Numbered from the stretch's first letter, positions 39,477-49,857 are shown. The stretch: DNA of 64,000 nucleotides from Acidovorax sp. (GCF_021287135.1 NZ_JAJTBB010000036.1:35922-99921); one strand, 5' to 3'. Numbers and translations are program-made. The notes: generated by a model not told the origin, from the letters alone.

Positions 39477-40899
39477 CCTGGTCGAACCGCGCCCCGTAGG
39501 GCGGGTAGAACAGCGAGCCCAGCGCCCAGCGCGACTGCACCAGCACGGACTTCTGGTGGCAAAAGCGCAGAAAGCCCTGCTCCCCGTGGTAAGCGCCCCA
39601 GCCGCTGTCGCCCACACCGCCAAAGGGCAGGTTGTCGTGGGCGATGTGCATGAGCGTGTCGTTCACCGTCACGCCGCCGCTCACGGTGCGGCGCAGCACG
39701 TCGCCCTGCACGGCCTCGCTCTGGCCAAACCAGTACAGGGCCAGCGGGCGGGGGCCGCTGTTGATGTGGGCGATCGCATCGTCCAGCCGCTCGTAGGAGA
39801 TCACAGGCAGGATGGGACCGAAGATCTCCTCCTGCATGAGCTGCATCTGCGAGGTGGCGCCAAACACCAGCGTGGGCACCATCTGGCGGCTGGCCCCATC
39901 GCCCAGCGTGCCCACGGTGGCCGGCGCGGGCTTGCCCTCGGTCGGGTCGATGGCGACCACCTCGGCACCCTGCGTCTGGGCCTGCTGCAGCATGGTGCGC
40001 AGGCGCCCGTGGTGGCGCGGCGTGATGATGGACGCGTAGTCGGCGTTGCCCTCAATGGTGGGGAACAGCCGCTGCACCGCCGCGCGGTAGGCCTGGGCAA
40101 ACTCGCCCTCGCGGCCGCGGGGCAGCAGCACGTAATCCGGGGCGATGCAGGTCTGCCCGGCATTGAGCAGCTTGCCATGGGCAATCTTGAGCGCCGCATC
40201 CTGCATGTCGCACTGGCCGTCGATGATGCACGGCGACTTGCCCCCCAGCTCCAGCGTGGTGGGCGTGAGGTTCTGCGCCGCCGCCTGCGCCACCTTGCGG
40301 CCCACGGCGGTGGAGCCGGTAAACACCAGGTGGTCGAACGGCAGCGAGGCGAACAGGGCCGACAGGTTGGCATCGCCCTGCACCACACTGAACTCATCGG
40401 GCGAAAAGAACTGCGCCACCAGCAAGGCCAGCTGGGCCGAGGTGTGGGGCGTGAGCTCGCTGGGCTTGAGCATCACGCGGTTGCCCGCCGCCAGCGCGGT
40501 GATGGCCGGGGCCAGGGACAGCTGCACCGGGTAGTTCCACGGCGCGATCACGCCCACCACGCCCAGCGGTTGGCGGTGGATGTAGCCACTGGCCGGCTGC
40601 AGAAAAATGGGGGTGCGCACCCGGCGCGGCTTCATCCAGCCTGCCAGGTGCTTGAGCGTGTGCGACAGCAGGGTGCGCAGCACGAAGAAGTCCGCCACTT
40701 CGGTCAGGCGCGGCGAGCGCATGCCGAAGTCCGCCTGCACGGCGGCCGCCAGCACCGGACCGTTCTCGTCCAACAGCTTGCGCATGCGCAGCAGCCGCTC
40801 ACGGCGCACCAGCAGCGGCACCTCCACGTGCTCGCGGCTGGCACGGTGTTGCAGATCAAAAAGGGCGTGGATCTCGGCAGGCGTCATGGAGGGCATCAT
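39448..40899 (-). CDS. calB: Coniferyl aldehyde dehydrogenase-type aldehyde dehydrogenase
   Basis: NAD(P)-dependent oxidation of an aldehyde to its acid, 483 residues. The catalytic Cys is C251 (LNAGQTCIAPDYVLL), the general base Glu sits in TTLELGGKSPCII, and the cofactor lysine in VMLKPSELTPHTS. The DYVLLPRG continuation and C-terminal PPYGARFDQVM are typical of the CalB/ALDH3-like group. The 3' end overlaps the convergent kinase gene by 29 bases. Confidence 0.85.
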   Translation of the reverse strand: MMPSMTPAEIHALFDLQHRASREHVEVPLLVRRERLLRMRKLLDENGPVLAAAVQADFGMRSPRLTEVADFFVLRTLLSHTLKHLAGWMKPRRVRTPIFLQPASGYIHRQPLGVVGVIAPWNYPVQLSLAPAITALAAGNRVMLKPSELTPHTSAQLALLVAQFFSPDEFSVVQGDANLSALFASLPFDHLVFTGSTAVGRKVAQAAAQNLTPTTLELGGKSPCIIDGQCDMQDAALKIAHGKLLNAGQTCIAPDYVLLPRGREGEFAQAYRAAVQRLFPTIEGNADYASIITPRHHGRLRTMLQQAQTQGAEVVAIDPTEGKPAPATVGTLGDGASRQMVPTLVFGATSQMQLMQEEIFGPILPVISYERLDDAIAHINSGPRPLALYWFGQSEAVQGDVLRRTVSGGVTVNDTLMHIAHDNLPFGGVGDSGWGAYHGEQGFLRFCHQKSVLVQSRWALGSLFYPPYGARFDQVMGLLRRWL

Positions 40900-40959
40900 A
40901 GAAGACGCATGCGCCGCGGCCGCACCGGATGGGGGATCGGCCCGCGGTGTTGCGTTCTT

Positions 40960-41298
40960 TTACCGCACGTCGCGGGCTTCCACGTCGGTCACCTCGGCCG
41001 CACCGGGCAGCACGCCGCCGCGGCGCGGCGAGGCCGCCGCCGAGGAGGCGGGGCGCTCTGCCGCCGACGACCAGCGCTGGCTGGTTGCAAACACGGTGCG
41101 AAAGCCCGTGCGCGGGTCCACCCGCATCACCCACGGCGCCGCAGGCCGGCCGGTGAGCCGCGCCCAAGCCGCCCGCAGGGCCCACACGGCGCCCAGGACC
41201 AGCACGGCCACCAGCAGGCTCAGGAACACCACCAGCCCCATGGCCACCACCAGCACGCGCAGGGCCCAGCGCAATACCGCCGCAACGAAATCGTTCAA
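40960..41298 (-). CDS. Small membrane protein of unknown function
   Basis: 112 residues. Two closely spaced hydrophobic segments, or one long one (residues 5-45, ALRVLVVAMGLVVFLSLLVAVLVLGAVWALRAAW), are followed by a soluble tail of about 60 residues rich in Ala, Arg and Ser. No recognised domain. It lies just downstream of clpB on the same strand (47 bases) and may be its operon partner. Confidence 0.6.
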   Translation of the reverse strand: MNDFVAAVLRWALRVLVVAMGLVVFLSLLVAVLVLGAVWALRAAWARLTGRPAAPWVMRVDPRTGFRTVFATSQRWSSAAERPASSAAASPRRGGVLPGAAEVTDVEARDVR

Positions 41299-41345
41299 AC
41301 GCTACCTCTCCTTCACTCCATGGCGGGCCGCCACCGCGCCGCGAC

Positions 41346-43961
<2,616 letters not shown>

Positions 43962-43987
43962 GGGTCAATGTCCTCCGATTGCGTCTC

Positions 43988-44015
43988 ATGTGAGGAGGGG
44001 CCGGCGGTTTTCAAG
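43988..44015 (-). promoter_or_regulatory. Sigma-32 (heat-shock) promoter candidate of clpB
   Basis: CTTGAAA, 13 bases, CCTCACAT on the minus strand, about 27 bases before the clpB ATG. The -35 box matches the heat-shock consensus fully; the -10 box is partial (CCCCAT-T). The spacing equals that of the grpE and dnaK candidates here. Confidence 0.55.
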
Positions 44016-44065
44016 CGGTGCCAGATCAACTTATCCACAGACACCCAGGCCGGCCAGCCGGGCAA

Positions 44066-44125
44066 ATTGCTATGATTTTGCTAGCTGCCAGCGCTTGAAG
44101 GACAAGCGCTAGAGGCCATTTTTAA
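44066..44125 (+). repeat. Palindromic intergenic repeat, copy between moaE and clpB
   Basis: Reads TTGCTATGATTTTGCTAGCTG then the core AGCGCTTG (44090-44097), loop AAGGA, CAAGCGCT (44103-44110), and AGAGGCCATTTTT. It is the best-preserved copy in plus orientation and lies between two minus-strand genes. Confidence 0.85.
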
Positions 44126-44144
44126 CAAAATCCAGGAGCCGCCC

Positions 44145-44621
44145 TCAGGCGTTGCTGGCCACGATGCCCCAGCGGGCCAGCGCCGCGTCGTCGCTCACGC
44201 GGGCATCCACCCAGCGGGCGCCCCGGGCGGTCTGCTCTTTCTTCCAGAACGGCGCCTGGGTCTTGAGGTAGTCCATCAAGAACTCGCAGGCCTGGAAGCT
44301 CTGCCCGCGGTGCGCGCTGGTCACGGCCACCAGCACGATCTGGTCGAGCGGCTGCAGCAGCCCCACGCGGTGGATCACGCGCGCGCCAAAGATGTCGAAG
44401 CGGGCGAACGCTTCGTCCACCATCGCCTCGATGGATTTTTCGGTCATGCCGGGGTAGTGCTCCAGCTCCATGGACGAGACGGCATCGCCCTCGTTACGGT
44501 CGCGGACCGTGCCGACAAAGCTGCACACGGCGCCCACGCCCTTGTTCTCGCGGCGCAGGGCGGCGACTTCGGCGGACAGGTCGAAGTCTTCGGTCTGGAT
44601 GGAAACGCGGGGCAAGGTCAT
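44145..44621 (-). CDS. moaE: Molybdopterin synthase catalytic subunit MoaE
   Basis: Large subunit of molybdopterin synthase, which with thiocarboxylated MoaD converts cyclic pyranopterin monophosphate to molybdopterin. It has 158 residues. Family blocks GAVCSFVGTVRDRNEGDAVSS and HRVGLLQPLDQIVLVAVTSAHR are present. The active-site lysines lie in LMDYLKTQAPFWKKEQT. Its partner gene moaD is about 3 kb away on the same strand, separated by genes mostly on the other strand. Confidence 0.95.
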   Translation of the reverse strand: MTLPRVSIQTEDFDLSAEVAALRRENKGVGAVCSFVGTVRDRNEGDAVSSMELEHYPGMTEKSIEAMVDEAFARFDIFGARVIHRVGLLQPLDQIVLVAVTSAHRGQSFQACEFLMDYLKTQAPFWKKEQTARGARWVDARVSDDAALARWGIVASNA

Positions 44622-44660
44622 GGCAGGAGTTAAGGCAAGCTCGGCAGGAATCGGTCAGGA

Positions 44661-44906
44661 TCAGGGCGCACGGTGCAGGCGCGGTGCGGCCAGCAGGGCG
44701 CGCTCTTCTTCCACCACCTTGTTCAGCTGCACCAGCGCCGGCGTGGACGGCAGCTGGGCCAGCAGCGTCTGCAGGCGGGTGATGTCCGCCACCGTGGGCG
44801 CCACCTTGATCTGCGCCACGGCCGCCGGGATGTTGCCGCCCCGCACCAGCGCCAGCACCTTGGCCGGCCATTCACTCTTGCTTTTGATGTTGCTGCTGCG
44901 CGCCAT
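44661..44906 (-). CDS. Small conserved hypothetical protein
   Basis: 81 residues, beginning MARSSNIKSKSEWPAKVLALV. Basic N-terminus, then a helical region with a VAPTVADITRLQTLLAQLP segment and a Glu-rich helix. No membrane segment. It ends 39 bases before the moaE start on the same strand, so it may share its transcript. I do not recognise a named family; the even spacing of hydrophobic residues suggests a compact helical protein. Confidence 0.65.
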   Translation of the reverse strand: MARSSNIKSKSEWPAKVLALVRGGNIPAAVAQIKVAPTVADITRLQTLLAQLPSTPALVQLNKVVEEERALLAAPRLHRAP

Positions 44907-45035
44907 AGAACGATAGAAGCGGAAAGACGGGAAAACGGAAAACGAGGGGAGGGCTTTGTCTGTACGATGCGGTCCCATCCGGCAGCACTGTACCCGCTTC
45001 GTACCGCGCGGCGCCCCTTTTCTCGACACCCGCCC

Positions 45036-45290
45036 ATGGCCACCCAGACGATCCAAACCGCGCTGTACAAGCTCTACCCCTCGCCGCGCAACGCCACCAA
45101 GAACGTGTTTGCGCACCAGGTGTTCGTGCCCTACCCCTACGCCATCATCGACCTCGACGCGATGGATCTGGCGGGCCAGACCACGCTGTTTGCCGCCTGC
45201 CGGCTGGCCGACATGAAGATGGGCCAGGTGGTGACGTTCGAGTTGCCGGCGGACCTGGCGCGCTTTGAGCGCCTGTTCACGCCCGACTGA
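45036..45290 (+). CDS. Small hypothetical protein
   Basis: 84 residues. Starts MATQTIQTALYKLYPSP and has a mid segment YPYAIIDLDAMDLAGQTTLFAACRL of mixed beta/alpha appearance. No signal peptide or membrane helix. It is the first of three plus-strand genes, divergent from the small gene next to moaE, and is followed by a putative DNA-binding protein 21 bases on. Function unknown. Confidence 0.6.
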   Translation: MATQTIQTALYKLYPSPRNATKNVFAHQVFVPYPYAIIDLDAMDLAGQTTLFAACRLADMKMGQVVTFELPADLARFERLFTPD

Positions 45291-45311
45291 GCCGCCCCGC
45301 CGCACCGGTCC

Positions 45312-46193
45312 ATGGATTTCCAGGAGTCCTTTCACCCGCTGCAATCGCAGGCCCCCGACGCCTACACCGAGGCCGTGGAGGCCTACTGCCACGGCATTTT
45401 GCGGCTGCACTGGAACGAGCGGCTCATCAACAAGATCTTCGGCCGCGCGCTGCAGTCGCACGCTGCGGGGCGGCTGGTGGTGCAGCATTTCCAGTGGCAG
45501 CGCGAAGGCGCGCCCCGCCCCACGCTGGCCCTGCTGCAGCGCCAGGCGGGCAGCGGCGGGCGCACGCTGGCCACGTTCTTTGCGGTGTTGCGCCTGGCCG
45601 GCATGGTCACCGCCGAGCCCGACGCGGCGGACCGCCGCGTGCGCTACCTGGTGCCCGGCCCGCGGCTGCTGGACGGGCTGCGCACGTGGGTAGTGCACCA
45701 CCTGCAGTGCGCCGAGGCGCTGGGCGTGCTCGCCCACGGCCACGCGGCGCGGCTGCAGGCCGATGCGGACTATTTCGAGTCCTTTCTGTGCCGCGCCGGC
45801 ACCATCCTGGACCGCCTGGCCGCGCACCGCGGCCAGTTGGGCGGGTGGGACTGGTTTGACCAGCGCGAGGGCGGCGGCCGCGTGGCCATGCTGCTGCTGC
45901 GCGAGCACTGCCGCACCGCCGCAGCCGGCCTGGGCGGCGGCCCGGCGCCCCTGTTTCCGCTGCGCGCGCAGGAGCTGGCCGAGCGGCTGGGGTTTTCGCA
46001 TTCGCATGTGCGCAACCTGGTCAACGACGCCACGGCCGAGGGCCTGCTCACGCAGGACGCGCGGCGCGGGCTGGTGGCGCTGACGCCCCGCTTCGAGGCC
46101 GAGCTGCGCCACTGGCTGCACCACCTGCTGGGCTGGTTTGCTGAAGCCGCCCAGGCCGCCGACCGCGGCACACGGCATGCCGCGAGCCACTGA
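45312..46193 (+). CDS. Putative DNA-binding protein with two winged-helix regions
   Basis: 293 residues. The N-terminal region (about 45-130) has a MarR-like winged-helix pattern (PTLALLQRQAGSGGRTLATFFAVLRLAGMVTAEPDAADRRVRYLV). The C-terminal region (about 215-275) has a second helix-turn-helix (LRAQELAERLGFSHSHVRNLVNDATAEGLL). This suggests a transcription factor; ligand and targets are unknown. It is flanked by small plus-strand hypothetical genes within about 20 bases on each side, a probable operon. Confidence 0.6.
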   Translation: MDFQESFHPLQSQAPDAYTEAVEAYCHGILRLHWNERLINKIFGRALQSHAAGRLVVQHFQWQREGAPRPTLALLQRQAGSGGRTLATFFAVLRLAGMVTAEPDAADRRVRYLVPGPRLLDGLRTWVVHHLQCAEALGVLAHGHAARLQADADYFESFLCRAGTILDRLAAHRGQLGGWDWFDQREGGGRVAMLLLREHCRTAAAGLGGGPAPLFPLRAQELAERLGFSHSHVRNLVNDATAEGLLTQDARRGLVALTPRFEAELRHWLHHLLGWFAEAAQAADRGTRHAASH

Positions 46194-46210
46194 CACCTTT
46201 CACGGACTCT

Positions 46211-46558
46211 ATGTACGACGACAACCAGATCCACGTGCCGCCTTCCTTCATGGCGGTGTATTCCGACGCCCGCGGCCGGCTCACCGCCAGCGCGAACGAG
46301 GTGCGCGCCCGCTACGAGCTGTGCGAAGACCTGGCCGGCCACCTGGTGGAGCAGGCGCAGACGCTGTACCACGTGCAGGCGCCTTCTGAAGCCGAGATCC
46401 TGCGGCGCATCCACGCCGGGCTGTGTGCGGCCGAGTCGGGCGTGCCGGTGCCGGAGGCCACGTGGATCACGACCCGCCTGGCGGAGCTGCTGAACTGGCC
46501 TTGCCCCGAGCTGGTGGCGCCCGCACCACAGTCCGCAGAAGGCGCCGAGGGCGTTTGA
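46211..46558 (+). CDS. Conserved hypothetical protein
   Basis: 115 residues, starting MYDDNQIHVPPSFMAVYSDARGRL. Predominantly helical and acidic, with the segment ARYELCEDLAGHLVEQAQTLYHV and a central EAEILRRIHAGLCAAESGVPVPEATWIT. No signal peptide or transmembrane helix. I recall similar proteins being labelled as chaperone-like ATPase in relatives, but no Walker motif is visible here, so I do not support that label. Confidence 0.6.
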   Translation: MYDDNQIHVPPSFMAVYSDARGRLTASANEVRARYELCEDLAGHLVEQAQTLYHVQAPSEAEILRRIHAGLCAAESGVPVPEATWITTRLAELLNWPCPELVAPAPQSAEGAEGV

Positions 46559-46570
46559 ACAACGCCTGGC

Positions 46571-46576
46571 TATACT
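46571..46576 (+). promoter_or_regulatory. Candidate -10 element ahead of the Lys leader ORF
   Basis: TATACT lies eight bases before the leader ATG. If it is a real -10 box, transcription would begin at or next to the ATG, giving a nearly leaderless leader peptide. No convincing -35 hexamer is at the right distance. Confidence 0.35.
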
Positions 46577-46583
46577 GCGCCGC

Positions 46584-46682
46584 ATGCCCACGCACACCCC
46601 CATCGCCCTGACCGCCGCACCGGCGGTGGCGTTGCCGTGCGCGGTCATCTCCACCAAAGCCAAAAAACCCCAGCTCATCTGA
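46584..46682 (+). CDS. Putative leader peptide with Lys-Ala-Lys-Lys run upstream of the dapA-like gene
   Basis: 32 codons ending ISTKAKKPQLI. The Lys codons (AAA GCC AAA AAA) fall just before two tandem RNA hairpins. These features resemble amino-acid-sensing leader peptides, and the downstream gene belongs to the lysine pathway family. There is no good Shine-Dalgarno and no classical terminator follows, so its coding status is a hypothesis. Confidence 0.4.
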   Translation: MPTHTPIALTAAPAVALPCAVISTKAKKPQLI

Positions 46683-46722
46683 CCGGAGCTGCGTGGTTCC
46701 GTCCCGGATGAGCGACGGAACC
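46671..46722 (+). promoter_or_regulatory. Mutually exclusive RNA hairpins ahead of the dapA-like gene
   Basis: Hairpin 1 pairs CAGCTC (46671-46676) with GAGCTG (46686-46691) around the leader stop codon. Hairpin 2 pairs GGTTCCGTC (46695-46703) with GACGGAACC (46714-46722). Alternatively, GCTCATCTG (46673-46681) can pair with CGGATGAGC (46705-46713), which would break both. Such a choice of folds is typical of attenuators. The T run at 46742-46746 is not attached to a stem, so the output could be Rho-dependent or translational. Confidence 0.45.
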
Positions 46723-46817
46723 CTTGGCACAAAACCCTCGATTTTTGATTCCTGGCATTCCGCGCGCGCACCCTGGACGGTTCTTCCTTGCGGTCGAATC
46801 TCCCTGGAGTGTTTCGC

Positions 46818-47723
46818 ATGCCTTCTTCGTTCTCCCAGTCCCCCAACGCCGCCGTTGACACTGTCTTCAGCGGGCTCTGGATTCCCCTCGTCACACCGTT
46901 CCGTGACGGGGCCGTCGACCACCCGGCCCTGGCCGCCATGACCGCACAGCTCGCGCAGCAAGGCGTCTCGGGCTTTGTGGCCTGCGGCTCGACCGGCGAA
47001 GCCGCCGCGCTGGACAAGGCCGAGCAGCTGGCCGTGCTGGAGACGGTGCTCGGCGCCGCCCGGGGGCTGCCGGTGGTGATGGGCCTGTCGGGCTACCACC
47101 TGGGGCAAACGGTGGCGTGGGTGCAGACCCTGTCGCGCTACCCGCTGGCTGGCCTGCTGGTGCCCGCGCCGCACTACATCCGCCCGGGGCAGGACGGCCT
47201 GCTGCACTGGTTCCGCACGCTGGCCGATGCCAGCCATGTGCCGCTGGTCCTCTACGACATCCCCTACCGCACTGGCGCCACGCTGGCCACCGAGACGCTG
47301 CTGGCGCTGGCCGGGCACCCGCACATCCGCGCCATCAAGGACTGCGGGGGCAACCCGGCCAAGACGCAGGCGCTCATTGCCGACGGCCGCCTGGCCGTGC
47401 TGGCGGGTGAGGACGCGCAGATGTTCACCACCCTGGCCCTGGGCGGCACGGGCGCCATCGCGGCCAGCGCGCACTGGCAGACGCCGCAGTTCGTGGAGCT
47501 GGTGGCGTTGCTGCGCGCGGGCCGGCTGGCCGAGGCGCGCGGTGTATGGCAGGCCGTGCAGCCCTGGGTGGCAATGTGTTTTGCCGAGCCCAACCCGGCC
47601 CCGCTGAAGGCTGTGCTGGCGCAGGCGGGCTGGATGCGCAACGAGCTGCGGGCGCCGATGATGCCGGCCTCCGAAGCGCTGCTGCAGCGCCTGCAGGCCT
47701 TGCCGGGGATCAGCCGCCCGTAA
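46818..47723 (+). CDS. dapA: 4-hydroxy-tetrahydrodipicolinate synthase (DapA) family protein
   Basis: 301-residue class I aldolase. The Schiff-base lysine is K174 (IRAIKDCGGN), the catalytic tyrosine Y146 (LYDIPYRTG), the proton-relay threonine T59 (CGSTGEAAAL), and the aspartate-semialdehyde-binding arginine R151. All the residues known to matter in E. coli DapA are kept, which favours a true lysine/diaminopimelate enzyme over a sugar-acid lyase. It may still be a second copy, as it is not next to the usual dapA neighbours. GGAG lies eight bases before the ATG. The 3' end overlaps convergent moaD by 14 bases. Confidence 0.85.
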   Translation: MPSSFSQSPNAAVDTVFSGLWIPLVTPFRDGAVDHPALAAMTAQLAQQGVSGFVACGSTGEAAALDKAEQLAVLETVLGAARGLPVVMGLSGYHLGQTVAWVQTLSRYPLAGLLVPAPHYIRPGQDGLLHWFRTLADASHVPLVLYDIPYRTGATLATETLLALAGHPHIRAIKDCGGNPAKTQALIADGRLAVLAGEDAQMFTTLALGGTGAIAASAHWQTPQFVELVALLRAGRLAEARGVWQAVQPWVAMCFAEPNPAPLKAVLAQAGWMRNELRAPMMPASEALLQRLQALPGISRP

Positions 47724-47961
47724 CCGGCGGGAAGAACGCCACCTCGGCGCCGTCGGCCAGGGTGGCGGACTCATCGCTCAGGGTCTGATTCAGCGCCATG
47801 CGCACCGCCTTGCCGCGCGCCAGGCTGGTGGCGTGCGCGCCGCCGCGGGCGATGAGTTCGTCGCGCAGCGCGCCCAGCGTGGCGGCGCTGGTGTCCAGTG
47901 CCTCGCTGCCCTGGCCGATGGCCTCACGGATGGAGGCAAAGTAGCGGACGGTGATCTTCAT
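47710..47961 (-). CDS. moaD: Molybdopterin synthase sulfur carrier subunit MoaD
   Basis: 83-residue ubiquitin-like protein ending in the Gly-Gly needed for thiocarboxylate formation (AEVAFFPPVTGG). It supplies sulfur to MoaE. Its start overlaps the moeA stop by four bases. The terminal codons overlap the end of the convergent dapA-like gene. Confidence 0.95.
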   Translation of the reverse strand: MKITVRYFASIREAIGQGSEALDTSAATLGALRDELIARGGAHATSLARGKAVRMALNQTLSDESATLADGAEVAFFPPVTGG

Positions 47962-49193
47962 GAAATGAGGTCCGAGAAGGCGATGTACTGCACGGTGTCA
48001 CCCGCCGCGATGGTCTGGCCGACCGGGTTGTCCACCACGCCATCGCCCCAGGCGGCGGACGTGAGCACGCCCGAACTCTGGTTGTTGAACAGCTCCAGCC
48101 CGCCCTCAGGGTGGCGGCGCACGCGCAAAAATTCTCGGCGCTTATCGGCCTTGGGCCAATCAAAACGTGCGGTAGCTGCTATTGATTTGGGAGCAACCTC
48201 CTGCACGCCTTGCAAGCGCAACAGGAACGGCCGCACCAGCAGCGCAAAGGTGAGGAAGCTGGACACGGGGTTGCCCGGCAGCCCCATGAAGTGCGCATTG
48301 CCCACCGTGCCGTAGGCGAAAGGCTTGCCCGGCTTCATGGCGATCTGCCACAGGTCCAGGCGGCCCAGCGACTCCACGGCGGGCTTGATGTGGTCTTCCT
48401 CGCCCACGCTCACACCGCCGCTGGTCAGGATCAGGTCGTGGGCACTGCTGGCGTCGCGCAGCGCGGCCACGGTGGCGTCGCGCCGGTCGGGCACGATGCC
48501 GAAGTCCGTCACCTCGCAGCCCAGGCGCAGCAGCATGGCGCGCAGGAAGAAGCGATTGCTGTTGTAAATGGCGCCCGGCCGCATCTGCTCGGGCGGCACG
48601 TCGCCGGGCATGACCAACTCGTCGCCGGTGGAGAACAGTGCCACGCGCGGGCGGCGCGCCACCGACAGCTGGTGCAGGCCGATGCTGGCGGCCAGGCCCA
48701 GCTCGGCGGGCGACAGGCGTGTGCCCGCGGCCAGCACCACCGCGCCGCGGGTGATGTCTTCGCCCGCGCGGCGGATCCATTGGCCCGGCTGGGGCACGGC
48801 GTTGAGGCGAACGCTGGCGGGCTCCACGGGCTCGCAGTCTTCCTGCATCAGGATGGCATCGGCGCCCTGCGGCACGGGCGCGCCGGTGAAGATGCGCGCG
48901 GCGGTGCCGGCGGCCAGCGGCTCGCCCGCGCTGCCCGCGGCAATGCGCTGCGACACGGGCAGCACCGTGCCCGGCGCGGCCACGTCGGCGCAGCGCACGG
49001 CATAGCCGTCCATGGAGCTGTTGTCCTGCGGGGGCACGTGCAGGGCCGACACACAGTCTTGCGCCAGCACGCGGCCGTCGGCATCGAAGGTGGCCACGGT
49101 GTCGGTGCCCGCCAGGGGCGCGGCATGGGCCAGCAGCTCGGCCAGGGCGTCGTCCAGGGGCTTGAGGGGTGACTTCTTCATCATCATGCTCAT
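47958..49193 (-). CDS. moeA: Molybdopterin molybdenumtransferase MoeA
   Basis: Inserts molybdenum into adenylated molybdopterin, 411 residues. Conserved blocks include VPPQDNSSMDGYAVR, IFTGAPVPQGADAILMQED, FSTGDELV and LPGNPVSSFLTF. Near residue 335 a variable stretch (APKSIAATARFDWPKADKRREFLR) is AT-richer than the rest. The gene overlaps mobB by four bases and moaD by four bases, forming a mobB-moeA-moaD operon. Confidence 0.96.
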   Translation of the reverse strand: MSMMMKKSPLKPLDDALAELLAHAAPLAGTDTVATFDADGRVLAQDCVSALHVPPQDNSSMDGYAVRCADVAAPGTVLPVSQRIAAGSAGEPLAAGTAARIFTGAPVPQGADAILMQEDCEPVEPASVRLNAVPQPGQWIRRAGEDITRGAVVLAAGTRLSPAELGLAASIGLHQLSVARRPRVALFSTGDELVMPGDVPPEQMRPGAIYNSNRFFLRAMLLRLGCEVTDFGIVPDRRDATVAALRDASSAHDLILTSGGVSVGEEDHIKPAVESLGRLDLWQIAMKPGKPFAYGTVGNAHFMGLPGNPVSSFLTFALLVRPFLLRLQGVQEVAPKSIAATARFDWPKADKRREFLRVRRHPEGGLELFNNQSSGVLTSAAWGDGVVDNPVGQTIAAGDTVQYIAFSDLIS

Positions 49194-49753
49194 GCCGACG
49201 GCAACAGACCGCCGTGCAGCTCCCAGTTGTACTCAAAGCGGTGGGCGTATTCGAGCAGCCAGTCCACCACCTGCGCGGGCTGGTTCAGGTCCAGCAGCGG
49301 CAACTGCGTGGGCACGGGCAGCCGGGCCGGCGCGTCGGTGGCCACGGCCACCACGAAATCGTCCTCGGGATAGCGCACGGGCTTGGGTTGCTGCCCGGCC
49401 TCGGGTGCGCGCCACACTTCGATCTTGAGCAGATCGCTGTCCTTGAAGCCTTCCACCAGGACCCAGTCCACGCCCTGGTACAGCTCGGCCAGCAGGTGGT
49501 GCACGGAAAGCGTGGCGGGGCGCTCGAACTCGCGCACCAGCATCAGGCGCTTGTCCGACGCGGCCACCACTTCAAAAGCCCCGGCCTCCCGGTGGCGATA
49601 GGTGTCCTTGCCGGGGTGGTCGATGTCAAAGCTGTGGTGGGCATGCTTGACCACCGACACCCGGAGACCGCGCAGGCGCAGCTCCGGAATCACTTGCTCC
49701 ACCAGCGTGGTCTTGCCGCTGCCAGAGAACCCGGCGAAGCCTACAACCTTCAT
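49190..49753 (-). CDS. mobB: Molybdopterin-guanine dinucleotide biosynthesis adapter protein MobB
   Basis: 187-residue GTP-binding adapter of the molybdenum cofactor pathway. The P-loop FAGFSGSGKTTLVEQVI starts at residue 5, and VSVVKHAHHSFDIDHPGKDT is a family block. It is first in the mobB-moeA-moaD operon and downstream of thrC, with a palindromic repeat between. Confidence 0.93.
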   Translation of the reverse strand: MKVVGFAGFSGSGKTTLVEQVIPELRLRGLRVSVVKHAHHSFDIDHPGKDTYRHREAGAFEVVAASDKRLMLVREFERPATLSVHHLLAELYQGVDWVLVEGFKDSDLLKIEVWRAPEAGQQPKPVRYPEDDFVVAVATDAPARLPVPTQLPLLDLNQPAQVVDWLLEYAHRFEYNWELHGGLLPSA

Positions 49754-49767
49754 CCAATGCTCCTCGT

Positions 49768-49825
49768 ATTGCTACGCTATTTATAGCTGCTTGCGCTTAC
49801 CAGACAAGCGCCAGGGGCATTTTTA
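49768..49825 (+). repeat. Palindromic intergenic repeat, copy between mobB and thrC
   Basis: TTGCTACGCTATTTATAGCTG, then GCGCTT (49793-49798), a seven-base loop, AAGCGC (49806-49811) and CAGGGGCATTTTT. Same plan and plus orientation as the copy beside clpB, again between two minus-strand genes. Confidence 0.85.
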
Positions 49826-49857
49826 GTTCAAAAACAAACGCCGTGAGCCGTTGCCGG

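Noticed and set aside
43996-44015. CCCCTCC eight bases after CTTGAAA as the clpB heat-shock -10 box
   Set aside because: The spacing is far too short for sigma-32; the CCTCACAT box at 13 bases was preferred.
46560-46817. Lysine (L-box) riboswitch upstream of the dapA-like gene
   Set aside because: The region is too short and lacks the multi-helix junction of the L-box; only two small hairpins are visible.
48120-48190. TAGCTGCTATTGATTT and GCGCTTATCGG inside moeA as another palindromic repeat copy
   Set aside because: The parts are in the wrong order and spacing relative to the family, and the encoded protein aligns plausibly as a variable MoeA region, so the match is too weak.
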